Assembly (NCBI GenBank): GCA_022225965.2
Contig: JAKJXP020000095.1
Coordinates: 62,001 to 126,000 of the forward strand
Length of the DNA stretch: 64,000 bases
Source: Diatrype stigma
Lineage: Eukaryota; Ascomycota; Sordariomycetes; Xylariales; Diatrypaceae
Direction of reading: 5' to 3'
Under the pieces are notes generated by a model. The model was not told where the DNA came from, ran no database searches, and was given only the letters and a program-made list of their open reading frames with translations. Each line of letters starts with the position of its first letter. Position 1 is the stretch's first letter. A program made the translations under genes and the position numbers. Shown here in pieces: positions 1 through 11,367 of the stretch.

Positions 1-23
1 AAGTTGCTAATCGATTCGCATAG

Positions 24-1430
24 GAGGCACCTCCCGCACCACAGAACCCAGCTCAGCCCATAAGTGAGCCAGTGGCCGGCAGCCCCAGTGACCCCGCTTG
101 GGTCTCGTTCGAGCCTGGTGTCTGCAAAGATGCTGGTTTCCGCTGGCAGGACGCGGTCTTGCCACTTGTATTTAGCGAGGACCGGAACGTGGCGTTTGTA
201 GAAGAGCTGGATGAGCAGCGCACGACGGGTGCTCCGGTGCGTGTGGCCGGTTATGTACAGGTTTTGCAAGTCGCCGAGGGCGATGACCCGCGAATCCTTC
301 TCGAGATTGCCTCTAACGACGAGGACATTCCCATTGATGTTTTGACGGACGAGAGCTCTCAGGCCATGAGGGTCCGAGTTCCATCGAAGTTCGACTCCTC
401 TAGGTATCGAGAGCCTTGCGTGGAGATGAGGGCGACTATATTTGTCCCGCGAGACGGAGACATTGGCGGCTTCACTGTGGGGACGGTACATCTCGACATA
501 TCCCTCATCGAAAGCCTGTCCCTGAGGGTGTCCGACTTCTCCAAGATTTCCTCCGTAGTAGGGGATATTTCATCCGCCTCCAGCTACCCGCCTCCCTACG
601 GTGAACGACGTACTGCATCGGCCAAATCGACGGATCTCACATTCGTCCCTGCGAGGGATTCGTATAACTTCCATTCCCGCGTCATCGAGGTATCGACCAC
701 CACCGGCAAGATCCACGGCAACTGGCCGCTCTTCGACATGCTGGGCCTGCACACCACATCGGGGGATATCACCGCCAGCATCACGCCGAAGGACGCGCTC
801 GCATCCGACCCCAAGCCCGCCGTGCTGTCCATCAGCTCCGTCTCCGGCGGCATCCAGGCCGCCGAGCCCGTCCACGGCGAAGAGCCGCTGCCCAGGCGCG
901 ACTACCTGGTCGACGTCAAGTCGATCTCGGGGGTCCTCCGCTGCTCTCTCGCCGCGGGCGCCGGGACGCACCTGAAGAGCACCTCGAGCGACATCACCGT
1001 CGATCTGCAGCCGGTCTTCAACAAGGACAAGGTGACGCGGGACCAGCCCGCGCAGCTCGAGACGATAACGACGAGCGGCCTGACGACGGTCCGCATCCTC
1101 GAGCCGCTCTGGTTCGAAGGCGATCAGAGTTCGTCGACGAAGCCTGCCACAGCATCCGGCAGCGGCACTCTCGACCGCCTCGAAGCCACTCACAAGTCGT
1201 CGAGCGGGAACATCCGACTGCGCTACCCCCAATCTTGGGAAGGCAACCTGTTTGCCGAGTCGATGAGCGGGTCGATGGGAATCAAGGGGAAGGATGTGAG
1301 GGTCGTGAGGAGGTCCACCGGCTGGCCGAGAAGCATGCATGCTCGCAAGGGAGATGATAGCAAGGATGCTTCTCTCATCCGGGTGCACTCCTTGTCTGGC
1401 GATCTGGACGCGGTCATCGGTGATGTGTGA
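24..1430 (+). CDS. Adhesin-like beta-repeat protein, last exon (5' end outside window)
   Basis: The frame is open from 24 to the TGA at 1428-1430 (468 codons). A stop at 21-23 and a branch-point-like CTAAT at 7-11 followed by ATAG at 20-23 indicate that codon 24 is the first of a 3' exon, so the gene starts left of the window. There is no good in-frame ATG near the exon start; the codon at 72 is GTG. The visible part carries repeated motifs of the type S-x-S-G-x-I/L (for example TTSGDITASI, SISGVLRCSL, STSSDITVDL, KSSSGNIRLR, MSGSMGIKG, SLSGDLDAVI), spaced as in stacked beta-helical adhesin-like (DUF4097-type) domains. Fungal relatives usually have an N-terminal proline-rich region and a membrane helix, which would lie upstream. 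No enzyme motif is visible. The function is unknown; a surface or membrane-associated role is inference. Confidence 0.75.
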   Translation, partial: EAPPAPQNPAQPISEPVAGSPSDPAWVSFEPGVCKDAGFRWQDAVLPLVFSEDRNVAFVEELDEQRTTGAPVRVAGYVQVLQVAEGDDPRILLEIASNDEDIPIDVLTDESSQAMRVRVPSKFDSSRYREPCVEMRATIFVPRDGDIGGFTVGTVHLDISLIESLSLRVSDFSKISSVVGDISSASSYPPPYGERRTASAKSTDLTFVPARDSYNFHSRVIEVSTTTGKIHGNWPLFDMLGLHTTSGDITASITPKDALASDPKPAVLSISSVSGGIQAAEPVHGEEPLPRRDYLVDVKSISGVLRCSLAAGAGTHLKSTSSDITVDLQPVFNKDKVTRDQPAQLETITTSGLTTVRILEPLWFEGDQSSSTKPATASGSGTLDRLEATHKSSSGNIRLRYPQSWEGNLFAESMSGSMGIKGKDVRVVRRSTGWPRSMHARKGDDSKDASLIRVHSLSGDLDAVIGDV

Positions 1431-2783
1431 TGTGATGACTACTTGCCTAGGTAGTTAGAGGAGTTCGTTCTCGAATTCGATAGAGGTCCGTAGCACAGCA
1501 CAGCACATCAACACGGTCGGATCATGGGAGAGAGGGGCACGGGGGATGGTATACGATGAAATGATCCTGACGAGAAGAGATACTGCTAGCAATCGCTACC
1601 TGACTGCGTATGGGAAATGATGTAATAATTGATTTATGGTTATCGGGGTGGGAGTAGGGAGAGGGTTCGAGGTTATGTAGCTTAATGGAAATAGGCACAC
1701 GGTTTGCAGGGTTATCAAATGCATTGATGTCCATGAGTGACAGGAAGAGACACTTGCTTTTATATTTAGTTTCGAGTTTCCACGGGTGCTTACCTGGTGG
1801 CTTTATGCTGTCACACACATGCATCTAAGCGTCCGTTTACATGTAATTCGAAACGACCGATGGACATAGTCAAGATACACATGGCTGGAACTTCGGCAAA
1901 CGGATGCTCTATGTCTTGTCTACAAAGCTCCTAGTGATACAAAGGTTGTTACTCATAGAGAACATATGGGAGGTGACGCAGCAAACGGGTTTACTTGGAA
2001 TTTTTTGATATTCAATCGGTGCTGGAGTGTCATAAGAATCCCGCCAGAATGACGAGGAGGATAGCGGCAAAACCTCCAGTCCCATATGGTAGCTTAGGAT
2101 GGGAACAGTTCGCTTCTCTATCATCTTACGCAGGAACTGGACACCATTTATACCATAAAATGAAGTTGTACAGCAGTTATTTCCTGAGATTAAGTCCTCC
2201 GAGTCGTACACCGGAAGCACAATCAATAGGCATAGCACTGGCACGCTTGAACAAAACCACCTGTTCTGTCATTCACGTGAAGTCACACGTCCCCTCCAAT
2301 GGACACATACGAACATTACGGACACGGGTGATAGATGAGACGGAATGTGGAAATAAGGTTGAGGGGAAGAAGAGAACCCTTCCAGATGCATAACCTTCAT
2401 CTGCCACATGAAGGGAGTGACCAAACCTACCTGTGATTATTCACTCCGTACCTATTATTCGATTCCGAGGCAAACCTTTCTCTTGACTAGGCAACCAGGC
2501 GCCAGTCGAAAAGGCTAAGTATTCCAATGGTTTGACTGCGCAAGCACGTCGATGCAAACCACCTACAGCACAAGCACAACACAGCACACACCCACTTACT
2601 TGTCAGAGCAACTACTTACTTGTGTTTGCACCATTCGCCGACGACTGCAAGATTTTTCATCTTCGCCTTTCTGTGCATTGCGTGCGTGCCTGGCAGACAA
2701 TCGACTCTCCCTTTTTGTAAAGCCCCGACCATCGCTACCATCACCACCACCACCACCAACCATTGCCTGTGCAAGTAGGTACC
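1431..2783. other. Intergenic, no gene recognised
   Basis: Only short random open frames on both strands, none with codon usage or splice sites like the neighbours. The last 200 bases before 2784 are C/A-rich with CACCAC repeats, as in many fungal 5' leaders. Confidence 0.6.
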
Positions 2784-3385
2784 ATGTGCATCGACATCCA
2801 CACCTGGCACCTGGGCTGCGACTGCAGCTACTACCAGAACACCTGGCAGTGCCACCACGTCCGGCGCTGCAACCCGTGGGACTTCCTGACGCTGCCGGCC
2901 ACCGTGGCCCTGCCCGCGCCGCTGCCCAAGATCCCGCCGGGCCTGATGGGGTGCACGGTCAAGGAGATCACGCGACCGCAGTGGGGGGACTGCCCGGCGT
3001 GCACCAGGAAGAAGGAGAACGCAGCCGCAGTAGCGAGAGCGAAAGCGAGAGCGGATGCGGATGGGAATGCAGACGCGCCGGAGGATGGGACCGACAAGAA
3101 TAAGAAGGAGGAGGAGAAGAAGAAGCTGCGCCATGTGACGGTGACCCGAGTCGGGGGTGTGCCGGTGCTGTCTTTGAGTGATTTCACCTTCACTGATACC
3201 GCTGGAGATGGTAAGTCTAGGGTTTCGCCGTAGTTTTTGAGTGGCCAGATGACTGACAGGCTGGTATGGGAGCAGTGTACGACGAGGACAGGGAGTCACC
3301 ACCTGATGGGGAGTCAGTGGCTCGCTTAAGAGACTCCTTCATGCAGCTGGCAGAGGAATACGACCCATCGTCTTCGAAGGCATAG
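2784..3385 (+). CDS. Small Cys/His-rich conserved hypothetical protein, 2 exons
   Basis: Exons 2784-3210 and 3276-3385 give 178 aa. The 65-nt intron has a GTAAGT donor, a CTGAC branch point at 3253-3257 and a CAG acceptor; splicing restores an open frame to TAG at 3383. The start is the first ATG (context TACCATGT). The N-terminal third is dense in Cys, His and Trp (CIDIHTWHLGCDC, WQCHHVRRCNPW) and a CPAC pair follows near residue 73. This spacing could bind zinc, but that is inference. The middle is an Ala/Lys/Glu-rich low-complexity stretch (KKEEEKKK) and the end is acidic. There is no signal peptide or membrane helix. I do not recognise the family; the N-terminus looks like a lineage-specific fungal Cys motif. 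Confidence 0.7.
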
Positions 3386-5306
3386 CGAGGCGGTGGTGCC
3401 TACCGTGAGGATGGCTTTGCCGACTTGGAGACGGGATGAAGAACTTGGCAGGGTTAGGGTTAGGATCACATTACGAAAACGGGCACTGCTCGGCTAGGAG
3501 ACTCTGATGGGGGTTGCGGATCAATCGTTCTCGACCACGCATGTTTCACGGAAAACCGCCAATGGTTAGTTGGAGCCCCCTTCCCGTTATACCTTTGACC
3601 ACCCAGGAACTGACATGCCTAGGTGCTCGGATAGAACAGAAGAAAACCAGGTCTCAAGGCCGCGTCTGTCTATTTTCTTGATAGATCTGGATCCGTTGTT
3701 GGGCGCCAATATGTCCTGGTCCTCCTGGATGACCCTGACCAATACAAGACTTGGGGAGAGATGGATCATATGACATGCGATGCAAAGCTTGTACAATCGT
3801 TCCAACAAGGTGCGGCTCGATTTACTGTCTCTGCCACATCGAATCCTCCGCTGGCCATCATTGGAGGAATAATACATAGGCCATGATGTACATAATCAGA
3901 CAGTGATGATATGGAGTAAATTGAGAGTTGTGCGACTCTGTAGGATGCGTCGTGCCCCTGTCATTATTCATACTTCCCTGGGAAAACAGGAGGCACTCAC
4001 AGCACCAACCATGTGTTGTCTCTTTGGACCAAGGAGCAAGTTCGTAACTGTTACTACCTATATGTAAATGGAAGAAAGGGGCAAGCCTGGGTACACAATG
4101 TGTAGTGTAGTTCATATCCCTTGCTTGTATCGTGTAAGTAAAAATGCAGGCCTTGTGATATCGTACTCGGTGGTTTAGTCATGGAGTTGGAGAATACAAA
4201 GCCAAGTTGACCGTTGGTTTTCCAGTTCAACCTCCTTTTCTAAGGTACTCCTTTTCTAACACGGGTCTAGAGTCTGAAGGTTCCTTGTCATCCTGGGGAA
4301 CGGACTGATGGGGTAGTGACCAGTCCTGTTCCTCCAGGGCGGGGTAAAGTACTTCGTTAATAACTTTCATCGTTAACAGGCCATAATTACAGGGGACATT
4401 CAGGGTCTCGGCGCGCTACCAAGGCTACTAATAACTTTCTAACTTTGGAGTAGCTTGGCCCGTTTTCCAAGTCCAATCAAGTCTTCAGTCTTTACGAAGA
4501 ATGATTCCAGTATTCTCCAAATAGCACCTGCAGCTAGGTGCCCCTTACATGCCCTTCTTACCTAACCTTAAGGTAGCTGCGGACGCTGTATCTACATACA
4601 GGTCATACATGCAGTACCTCTTACAGACAGAACCTTAGGTATTGGTAGGTAGACCTCCCGCTGCATACCCCGAGAAATTACCTGCAGTAGCTCCAACTAG
4701 GGCTTTAAGCTTGCAGGTGGAGATCCTCAAGAATGAACTTGCTGACTCCGCACGTACGAATACTACATACAATGTAAGTGGTATGTAGGTATGTAGGTAT
4801 CAACCTCGGGTTATGTTGTAGATACCTACTGGATGTGCGTAACAACCAACCTAGCTGTCACGGCTTCCGCCTCACCCTCGCCCTCGCCCTCGCCCAAAAA
4901 CGCCTCATGTCTTACACTCAAGGCTACCTTTACTGCCCTACTACCTGTAACTGATACCATATTCCTCGGGTTTTATCTTTTCTACTACTGAATTGCAACC
5001 TATCGGTATCAATTGAATGTTTAATGTCTAACCACCTCTCCACCGCGCCAATCAATACTCCGAGTCTTACTGCTTCGAGTCTTACCTCTTGGGAACCATC
5101 GACTTGACGAGCTGAAGCCTCAAATGTTCCAGCCTCATCTCCTCCCTCAACGTGGACCGTCCAGCTACTAGGTAGTTGTCGCATGCCTATCTATGTATGA
5201 CGAATATAACGCCATTAACCTGACATCATCTGGGTCTTCTTTCTCAAGCTCGGATAGCATAGCCGATGTTCTTGCATGAGTTGCCTACCGCATACGTTGT
5301 TGAGTT
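3386..5306. other. Intergenic, no gene recognised
   Basis: No credible ORF. Between 4540 and 4830 there are many short CCTA/TAGG motifs (GGTAGGTAGACC, ATGTAGGTATGTAGGTAT) and at 4870-4896 a short CGCCCT tandem repeat. It contains the upstream region of the WDR48 homologue. Confidence 0.6.
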
Positions 5307-8300
5307 ATGGCCAAGAAGGCGCGTCAGAGGATAAGCTATGGTTCGTATTTCTCCTCCGCCCAATATCCTCCTGTATACCCTCAGACACTCAGGCACTCAG
5401 GCACTCAGGCACTCAGATACTCAGAACCTCCTGTATATCTGTGCCTATCCCTGACCCCTCCCTTCCTTTCCCGTGGCTCTCTACCCATCTAACGTCTGTC
5501 TCCGTCCCGTCTGAACCTCATCCCATCTCCTCATCTTGCCAGTCTGCCATCTGGATGTGCCCATGTGATGCGACACTGCTTAGTGCATGTATATACTTCC
5601 AACTCTATGTGCATAACAATGGAACAATGATGTCGTCCCCTTCACTTGATCGGCCTTGATACCCCACGTCGATTGCCCACATGTTCGTTCCGCCGTTACA
5701 CCCGAACCCGTCAGCTGAGACAGACCGATATATCCGTGGATGTTGATCTTCAATATACACCACCTGCTACCGTCTTTTACTAGGACCAGACCTAACAGAT
5801 TGACTCCTTATGTCTAGTTCTTGAGCTTGATCATTCCTCGTCTGGAGGCCACAGGCTCGGTGTAAACGGGCTCGCGGTCGATTCTAACAATGATATCCTG
5901 TAAGTGTTATATTCGCATCCGCCATTGTGTGCATGCGACATACTACTTGTAACTAACAACCCTATCTGTCGCGTAGCTATTCTGGGGGTAGAGATGGAGT
6001 CGTCTGTGCCTGGGATCTAAACCTTGATACGAAAGGCCCAGATGGCCTATCCATGTCCGACTCGAAATCGAACCGCGCCACGAGATTCCGTGCCTCAACC
6101 CAAGCCCATACCCACTGGGTGAACGATATTGCCCTCGCCTCCAACAATACCGCTTTAGTATCCGCATCGTCTGATCTGACGGTCAAAGTATGGCGACCAT
6201 CATCCTTCGATAACGAAGCCCATACTATCGGCCAGCATGCCGATTACGCCAAGTGTGTCGCGAGCCCGAGCTGGGCTGACTGGGTCGCATCTGGTGGACT
6301 CGACCGGAAAATCTGTCTTTGGGACCTGAATGGCAAGGGCAAGTCGCTGGAAATCGACGTGAGTGGCGAAGAGGTCACTGAAAAGGGTTCTGTCTACGCC
6401 CTGAGTGTAGGCCACAGTATACTGGCGAGTGGTGGCCCAGAGTCGATAGTGCGTCTGTGGGACCCCAAGTCCGGCAAGAGAGTTACGAAATTCGTGGGCC
6501 ACACCGACAACATCCGAGCTGTTCTCGTCAACGAGACCGGGGATACCGTTATGACTGCTAGTTCCGATCAGACGGTCAAGGTCTGGAGTGTCACAGCTGG
6601 AAGGTGCATGTATACCCTGACCATGCACAACGACAGTGTCTGGTCGCTTTTCTCCGACCACCCAGAACTCGCTGTCTTCTACAGCAGTGACCGGTCTGGT
6701 CTGGTTGTCAAGACAGACACCCGAGGTACCCATGATATGGACGAGGGTCTGTCCGTTGCTATAGCCCAGGAGCACAATGGAGTAAGCAAGGTTGTTGCCA
6801 GTGGAGATTATATCTGGACAGCTTCTGCTAGCTCTTCGGTTAATAGATGGAAGAACGTGGAGACTGGTTTCGATGCTCTACTTCCTGAGTCGTTCAGGCA
6901 AATGCGGGCTGCCGCGCTTGGCATAAGGTCGAGGCATACGTCCCTATCGTCACTCAACGGACCAGACAGGAAAGAAATTCCAGAAAGGTCAATACTGAGA
7001 ATATCTAACACAGCCGCGTTCCCGCCACAGGTAATCGATTCAGCTGATCTAAAGTCGGTGGCTACATCAAGGAGGGGTTCCGATATAGATATTGATCCTA
7101 TCGCTCAGGTCATAGAGCCGATACACCAACTGCCGGTGGAGACGATCGAGGGACAAAACGGACTGGTCAAGCACAAACTACTGAACGATAGACGAAGAGT
7201 TTTGACTCTAGATACGGCTGGTGATGTATTACTGTGGGACCTGATCAAAGTAAGTTGAGCATCTCGCGACGTTTGGATGTGGCTAATCTTTGATAGTGTG
7301 AAGTTATCCAGAGATTCGGCAAGAAACACCTTGAGGATGTTGAACCAGAAGTGAACACCCTTGAAGCCGTGGCCCCCTGGTGCTCGATCGACACCAGCTC
7401 AGGGAACCTGACGGTGGTCTTGGAGGAAAATAACTGTTTTGATGCTGAAATGTACGCTGATGACTTGACCTTGAATGAACCCATCGAATTTCGAGAAGAC
7501 CAAAGAAGTAAGGCAATCTGTGGACATTTCAAGAGAGTTTGATGTTAATGCTTGTCTAGTCAACCTCGGAAAATGGATACTTCGGTATCTGTTTGCAGAA
7601 CTGATCGACGAGGAAATCAAACGCGACGAAACATATCGACAGAAGTTGAATGAAAACATCGAAAAGCGACAGGCTGCTGTGAGGATAGATCCACCGGATT
7701 CAATATCGATACCGCCACCAGCTGGCTGGCAACAGAGCGATTCTCCTATAACCCCCAGAGCAAATGGGAATAGTTTCCCAATGACACCGGGTATAGGGAT
7801 AGGGGTGGCTACGCCTAGCTCACACCTCCCGGGAGTACCAGAGAACTTCCCTGTCCCAGTTAGCCCCGTTGGCAAACGATCGACCCAGATCAACCGCCGA
7901 CCGTCCAGCGATGATTATTTCTCTACTGGTATCAGTTCTGCGGATGTGGCCACGAAGCCAGCCACCACGCCCACGGCGACAGAAACACCGTCGTCGAAGG
8001 AAGACACCCCACAATCGCCAACGGATGGCAAGACCAAGGACAAGGAGGCGAAGACCTCAAGCACGCCCTTCTCTAAGAAATTCAGAATGGGCATGTCTTT
8101 CGGCTCGAAGAAGACGGGAAGATCTGCTTCTAGCACGGAAAAACCTACTATAGTAGAAGAAAAATCGGATGAAAACAAGTCCGAGTCGTCTTCAAACCAT
8201 ACGAAAGATTTCGATGACAATTTCCGTGGCGTTATCCAGAAGATCCAGAACGAGTATGAGAAGCAGCTACAGGAGAACCCCGACAAGCTTGTCGAAACTA

Positions 8301-9060
8301 AAGTCACCCCGAGCCTGCCGACTGACACACCGGTCCTCAAGCTTCCACCAGGAACGCGGGTCATTATACAGGAAGAAACCTCGGGTGGCAGTGCAAACTT
8401 GTATCGGGGTTCAGTGGAGACAGTCGGCATGGATGCCAATGTCATCGAGGAGAAAGCTCCTATGTGGCTAGGTGAAGTGCTTTTAACAGTGAGTATTCTA
8501 TTCGCATGCATGATTTATGACGAGGGGCACCTCTAACCCTGCTTAGAACACCATACCTTCTTCAAAGGAGACGATAAAGATCTCGTTTGTGCTATATCCA
8601 TGGCAAAATTCATTGCCTAGCATAGTGACCACGGACGGCAACAACCGTCTGAATGCGAATCGGATGTTGAGGGTGAAGAAGATTTTGTCCTACGTGGCCG
8701 AGAGGATAGATCCGACCCATAATGAAGATGATGCGGATTCCCTCAAGCCCGAGGAGTATTTGGAGCTGTATTGTAATAACCAGGTTTGTACCACGCCCAC
8801 ATATACTTTTCACCTTAAATACTGACCTTGCTTGATAGCTGTTGCCAACGACGATGACATTGGCAACTCTGCGTGCCCATATATGGAAGGGGGCGAACGA
8901 CGTGGTCCTGTACTATAAAGCGAACGGCCGAAAGGAGATCCCTAAGGAGCCAAAGCAGCCGTCCATACCCGAGGAAAGCATCGTGCCTCCAACGGAAGAA
9001 GCATCCTCGAATACAGCAGCAGTGCATAATATTGCGATGGCCACAGCTGTTGCTAGCTGA
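5307..9060 (+). CDS. bun107: WDR48/UAF1 (Bun107) homologue, WD40 + DUF3337 protein, 7 exons
   Basis: Exons 5307-5340, 5818-5899, 5977-7249, 7297-7507, 7560-8488, 8547-8783 and 8839-9060 join in frame to 995 aa. The N-terminus reads [12 protein letters not shown], then [11 protein letters not shown] and [13 protein letters not shown], the typical start of this family. WD40 blades fill about residues 15-430 (for example [44 protein letters not shown]). A long Ser/Thr/Pro-rich linker follows. The C-terminal third (about 740-990) matches the WDR48 C-terminal ubiquitin/SUMO-like region ([29 protein letters not shown]). In animals WDR48 activates USP1, USP12 and USP46; in fission yeast Bun107 partners Ubp9. 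The same role as a deubiquitinase activator is inferred. Intron 1 is long (477 nt) and holds an 8-bp tandem repeat; its donor is GTTCGT. It converges on the carrier gene at 9449. Confidence 0.93.
5386..5425. repeat. 8-bp tandem repeat (CACTCAGG)n
   Basis: Five consecutive copies of an 8-bp unit, the last two imperfect (CACTCAGA, TACTCAGA), inside intron 1 of the WDR48 homologue. Confidence 0.9.
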
Positions 9061-9448
9061 GTCGTCGCCCGCCGCGTGCTGTTATTCGGAGGTGTTGAGA
9101 AGGGTATCATTGTTCTATATGCGTGTGTATCTAAACAGGGGGCAAGGGGATTGACCATCCTCCTCGTTTGTACATAGACCGACTCATCCTCTTGGGCGTT
9201 TGGAGCCCATCCATCTAGGAATATGATTCAGGCGTGTTGCTGCATCTCTTCGCTTGTGTCACGCGTACGGAGCGGGTATAATTCCCACGCCCTTCCCGTA
9301 ACATAAAAGCCCCCCTTAGGGTCGATATTTCGATCTTGGTTTCATAAGTCTTCCTTGCCCCATTTCCTTTCATTCCTGGGCGACGTGGACATGCGTATAT
9401 ATATGTATATAGATAATAGTTATTCGCAGTTCAACTCACGTCCATGGT
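9061..9448. other. Convergent 3' intergenic region
   Basis: It separates the tail of the WDR48 homologue (plus) from the tail of the carrier gene (minus). It holds 3' untranslated sequence for both, with an AT-rich TATATATGTATATAGATAATAG stretch near 9397-9418 that could carry a minus-strand polyadenylation signal. No gene seen. Confidence 0.6.
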
Positions 9449-10492
9449 TCATAAAACGTGCTGCCCCTGCAGGGTGTTGACGGCCCACTGGTAGCTGCCG
9501 AGGAAGATGGCGCCGCCGGCGCTGATCCAGGCGACGCGGGGCCCGATGCCGGCGAAGAAGGGCCGCACGCCGTGCGCGGCCCAGATCTCGCGCAGCACGG
9601 GGAGCACGCGCGCCCGCTCCCGCGACAGCATCACGCGCGTCTTGAGCACGTCGAGGGGCGTGGTCACCGCCGCGGCCACGGCGCCGCTGACGCTGCCGTA
9701 GAGTGCGCTCTCGGCCGCGCTGACGTCCTGCTCCTGCTCCTTGTCCGATGCGCCTGGTATTCTTCTTGCCGCGCTGGAATTGTCGCTGTTGCTGTTGTTC
9801 ATCTCGTGCGGCAGAGCCAGCCGCCGCCGCCGCCTCCGCTCCCGCCCCCACCCCTTCAGCGCCTCCCACAGCGGGAACTGGATCACGGTGAAGGGCACCT
9901 CGCGCATCACGGTGATGCCCCAGCCGCGGTACAGCTCGCGCCAGACGACCCCTAGCCGACCGATGCCGGATGATGATGAGGAGGAGGACGAAGGCGGCGG
10001 CTTCTGGGCCAGGATGGCCCGCAGCGCCCCCCACGACGAGCCCCCGTGCTGCCCCGCCTGCGCCCGCTGCTTGACCACCTCGGTCGGCACGCGCACGGCG
10101 CAGGCGGCGACCTCGCCGAGCGACGCCGCGAGCATGTGGGTGAGAGGTTCGGTCCAGGCGCTGGCGTTTTTGTTCCCCACCGGCGAGTTCGGGTTCTGGA
10201 GGAAGGACTTGGCGCCCTCGTAGGTGCAGAAGAAGAAGGCGGCGCCCGGGGCCGACCCCACCACGGCCGACCCCACGCCCCGGTACACGCCCCGGAAGCC
10301 GCCCGAGCCGAAGAACCCCGCCCGCGACTGCAGACGCGTCTTCAGCGTGTCGAGCGGGAAGAGCGAGAGGTCGACCGTCGTCCCTGCTATCCCTCCTGCT
10401 AGGAGCGCGGTGCGGAAGCTGGGCGGTGGTGCTGCTGCTGTTGCGGGGGCGGAGGGGGGCTGTGGTTGGGGGGCTTGCTTTTGGGGCGCCAT
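9449..10492 (-). CDS. pet8: Mitochondrial S-adenosylmethionine carrier (Pet8/SLC25A26 type)
   Basis: Single-exon gene, 347 aa, ATG at 10492-10490, TGA at 9451-9449. The open frame runs further upstream, but the first ATG followed by family-like sequence is here. Three tandem mitochondrial-carrier repeats each carry the P-x-[DE]-x-x-[KR] signature: FPLDTLKTR (repeat 1), VPTEVVKQR (repeat 2) and TPLDVLKTR (repeat 3). The block GGIAGTTVDLSLFPLDTLKT and the following GVGSAVVGSAPGAAFFF are diagnostic of the SAM carrier subfamily, which imports S-adenosylmethionine into the matrix in exchange for S-adenosylhomocysteine. Two insertions are low complexity: a Ser run (about residues 172-180) and an Arg run with an Asn/Ser loop between repeats 2 and 3 (RERRRRRR). 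Yeast Pet8 is shorter (284 aa). It is divergently arranged with the TilS-like gene. Confidence 0.92.
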   Translation of the reverse strand: MAPQKQAPQPQPPSAPATAAAPPPSFRTALLAGGIAGTTVDLSLFPLDTLKTRLQSRAGFFGSGGFRGVYRGVGSAVVGSAPGAAFFFCTYEGAKSFLQNPNSPVGNKNASAWTEPLTHMLAASLGEVAACAVRVPTEVVKQRAQAGQHGGSSWGALRAILAQKPPPSSSSSSSSGIGRLGVVWRELYRGWGITVMREVPFTVIQFPLWEALKGWGRERRRRRRLALPHEMNNSNSDNSSAARRIPGASDKEQEQDVSAAESALYGSVSGAVAAAVTTPLDVLKTRVMLSRERARVLPVLREIWAAHGVRPFFAGIGPRVAWISAGGAIFLGSYQWAVNTLQGQHVL

Positions 10493-11367
10493 TGTTCTTG
10501 GTTTGCGCCGGGTCGTTTTGTTTGGGTGGGAGGTTGTGTATTCTTCAGTTAGCCGGCCGGTCGGGTCGGGTTCGGTGCGGCTGTGGGCGTCGAGAAATTG
10601 GTTCAGGGGGTGTGAGTTGAATACTGTCTGTCTGTCTCTCACTTCTTCCTCCCTGATTCGGCGTGGGTGGGTTGAGGAGGATGGTACATAGATCAAACTA
10701 CGGGGTGGGTAGGTATGATATTAGGCACATATGTTGAGTCAATTGAAAGCCCTTGCTGTAACTAATAGGTCTTATGGCCGCAGCCGTGAAGCGAGAGCTC
10801 TTGTCGTGTCCATTGGCAAAGTTCCTAGGTCTAGCTCTAGGAACGAGGGGTTTCTTGTTATGTCGAAGTTCCGTGGGTGGGTGAAGCTCCAGTAACTAAA
10901 ATTTCGAGATGAGATGAATTGCGACCTCCGAGTGCGGCGGCTACGCTGCAGCTACGCTAGGAACCTTGGAAGCTAGGTACATACAGAGGAGCTGTGTGAA
11001 GTTATTTAGTATGAGACAGACTGCTATGGAGGGCATCTCGATGGTTATGATTGGACGAAGCCAGGGAAGTAAGCTATCGTTACTAACTATGTATAATACA
11101 TACATGTATGTTGGTATGAACATGTCGATACTGTACGGAGAACCCAAGGAAAAGATGCATGTGAAGGAGTCGCAGGGCCTACAATAGCGCCTAGAGGTAG
11201 CTTCACTTTAGTGCTTTTACCTGCTCACCTTAGCTTTCCTCTGCACGCGACGCGAACGCAGCATTAGTTCCTTGCGAATTTCCCCTGAGAATACCTAACC
11301 CTAGTAGTCAATGGTTATGGATGGACAGCGCCCACAAGCCATTGTCACGCAGCTGGCATAGAATGGG
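10493..11367. promoter_or_regulatory. Shared divergent upstream region (carrier / TilS-like gene)
   Basis: 875 bp between two start codons in opposite orientation, so it should contain both promoters. The first 200 bp on the carrier side are T/G-rich on the plus strand, that is pyrimidine/CA-rich on the transcribed side. No specific factor site can be asserted. No gene seen. Confidence 0.5.

Noticed and set aside
570..1388. 272-codon ORF on the minus strand
   Set aside because: Antisense shadow of the adhesin-like exon in GC-rich DNA; no start context and Arg-rich random composition.
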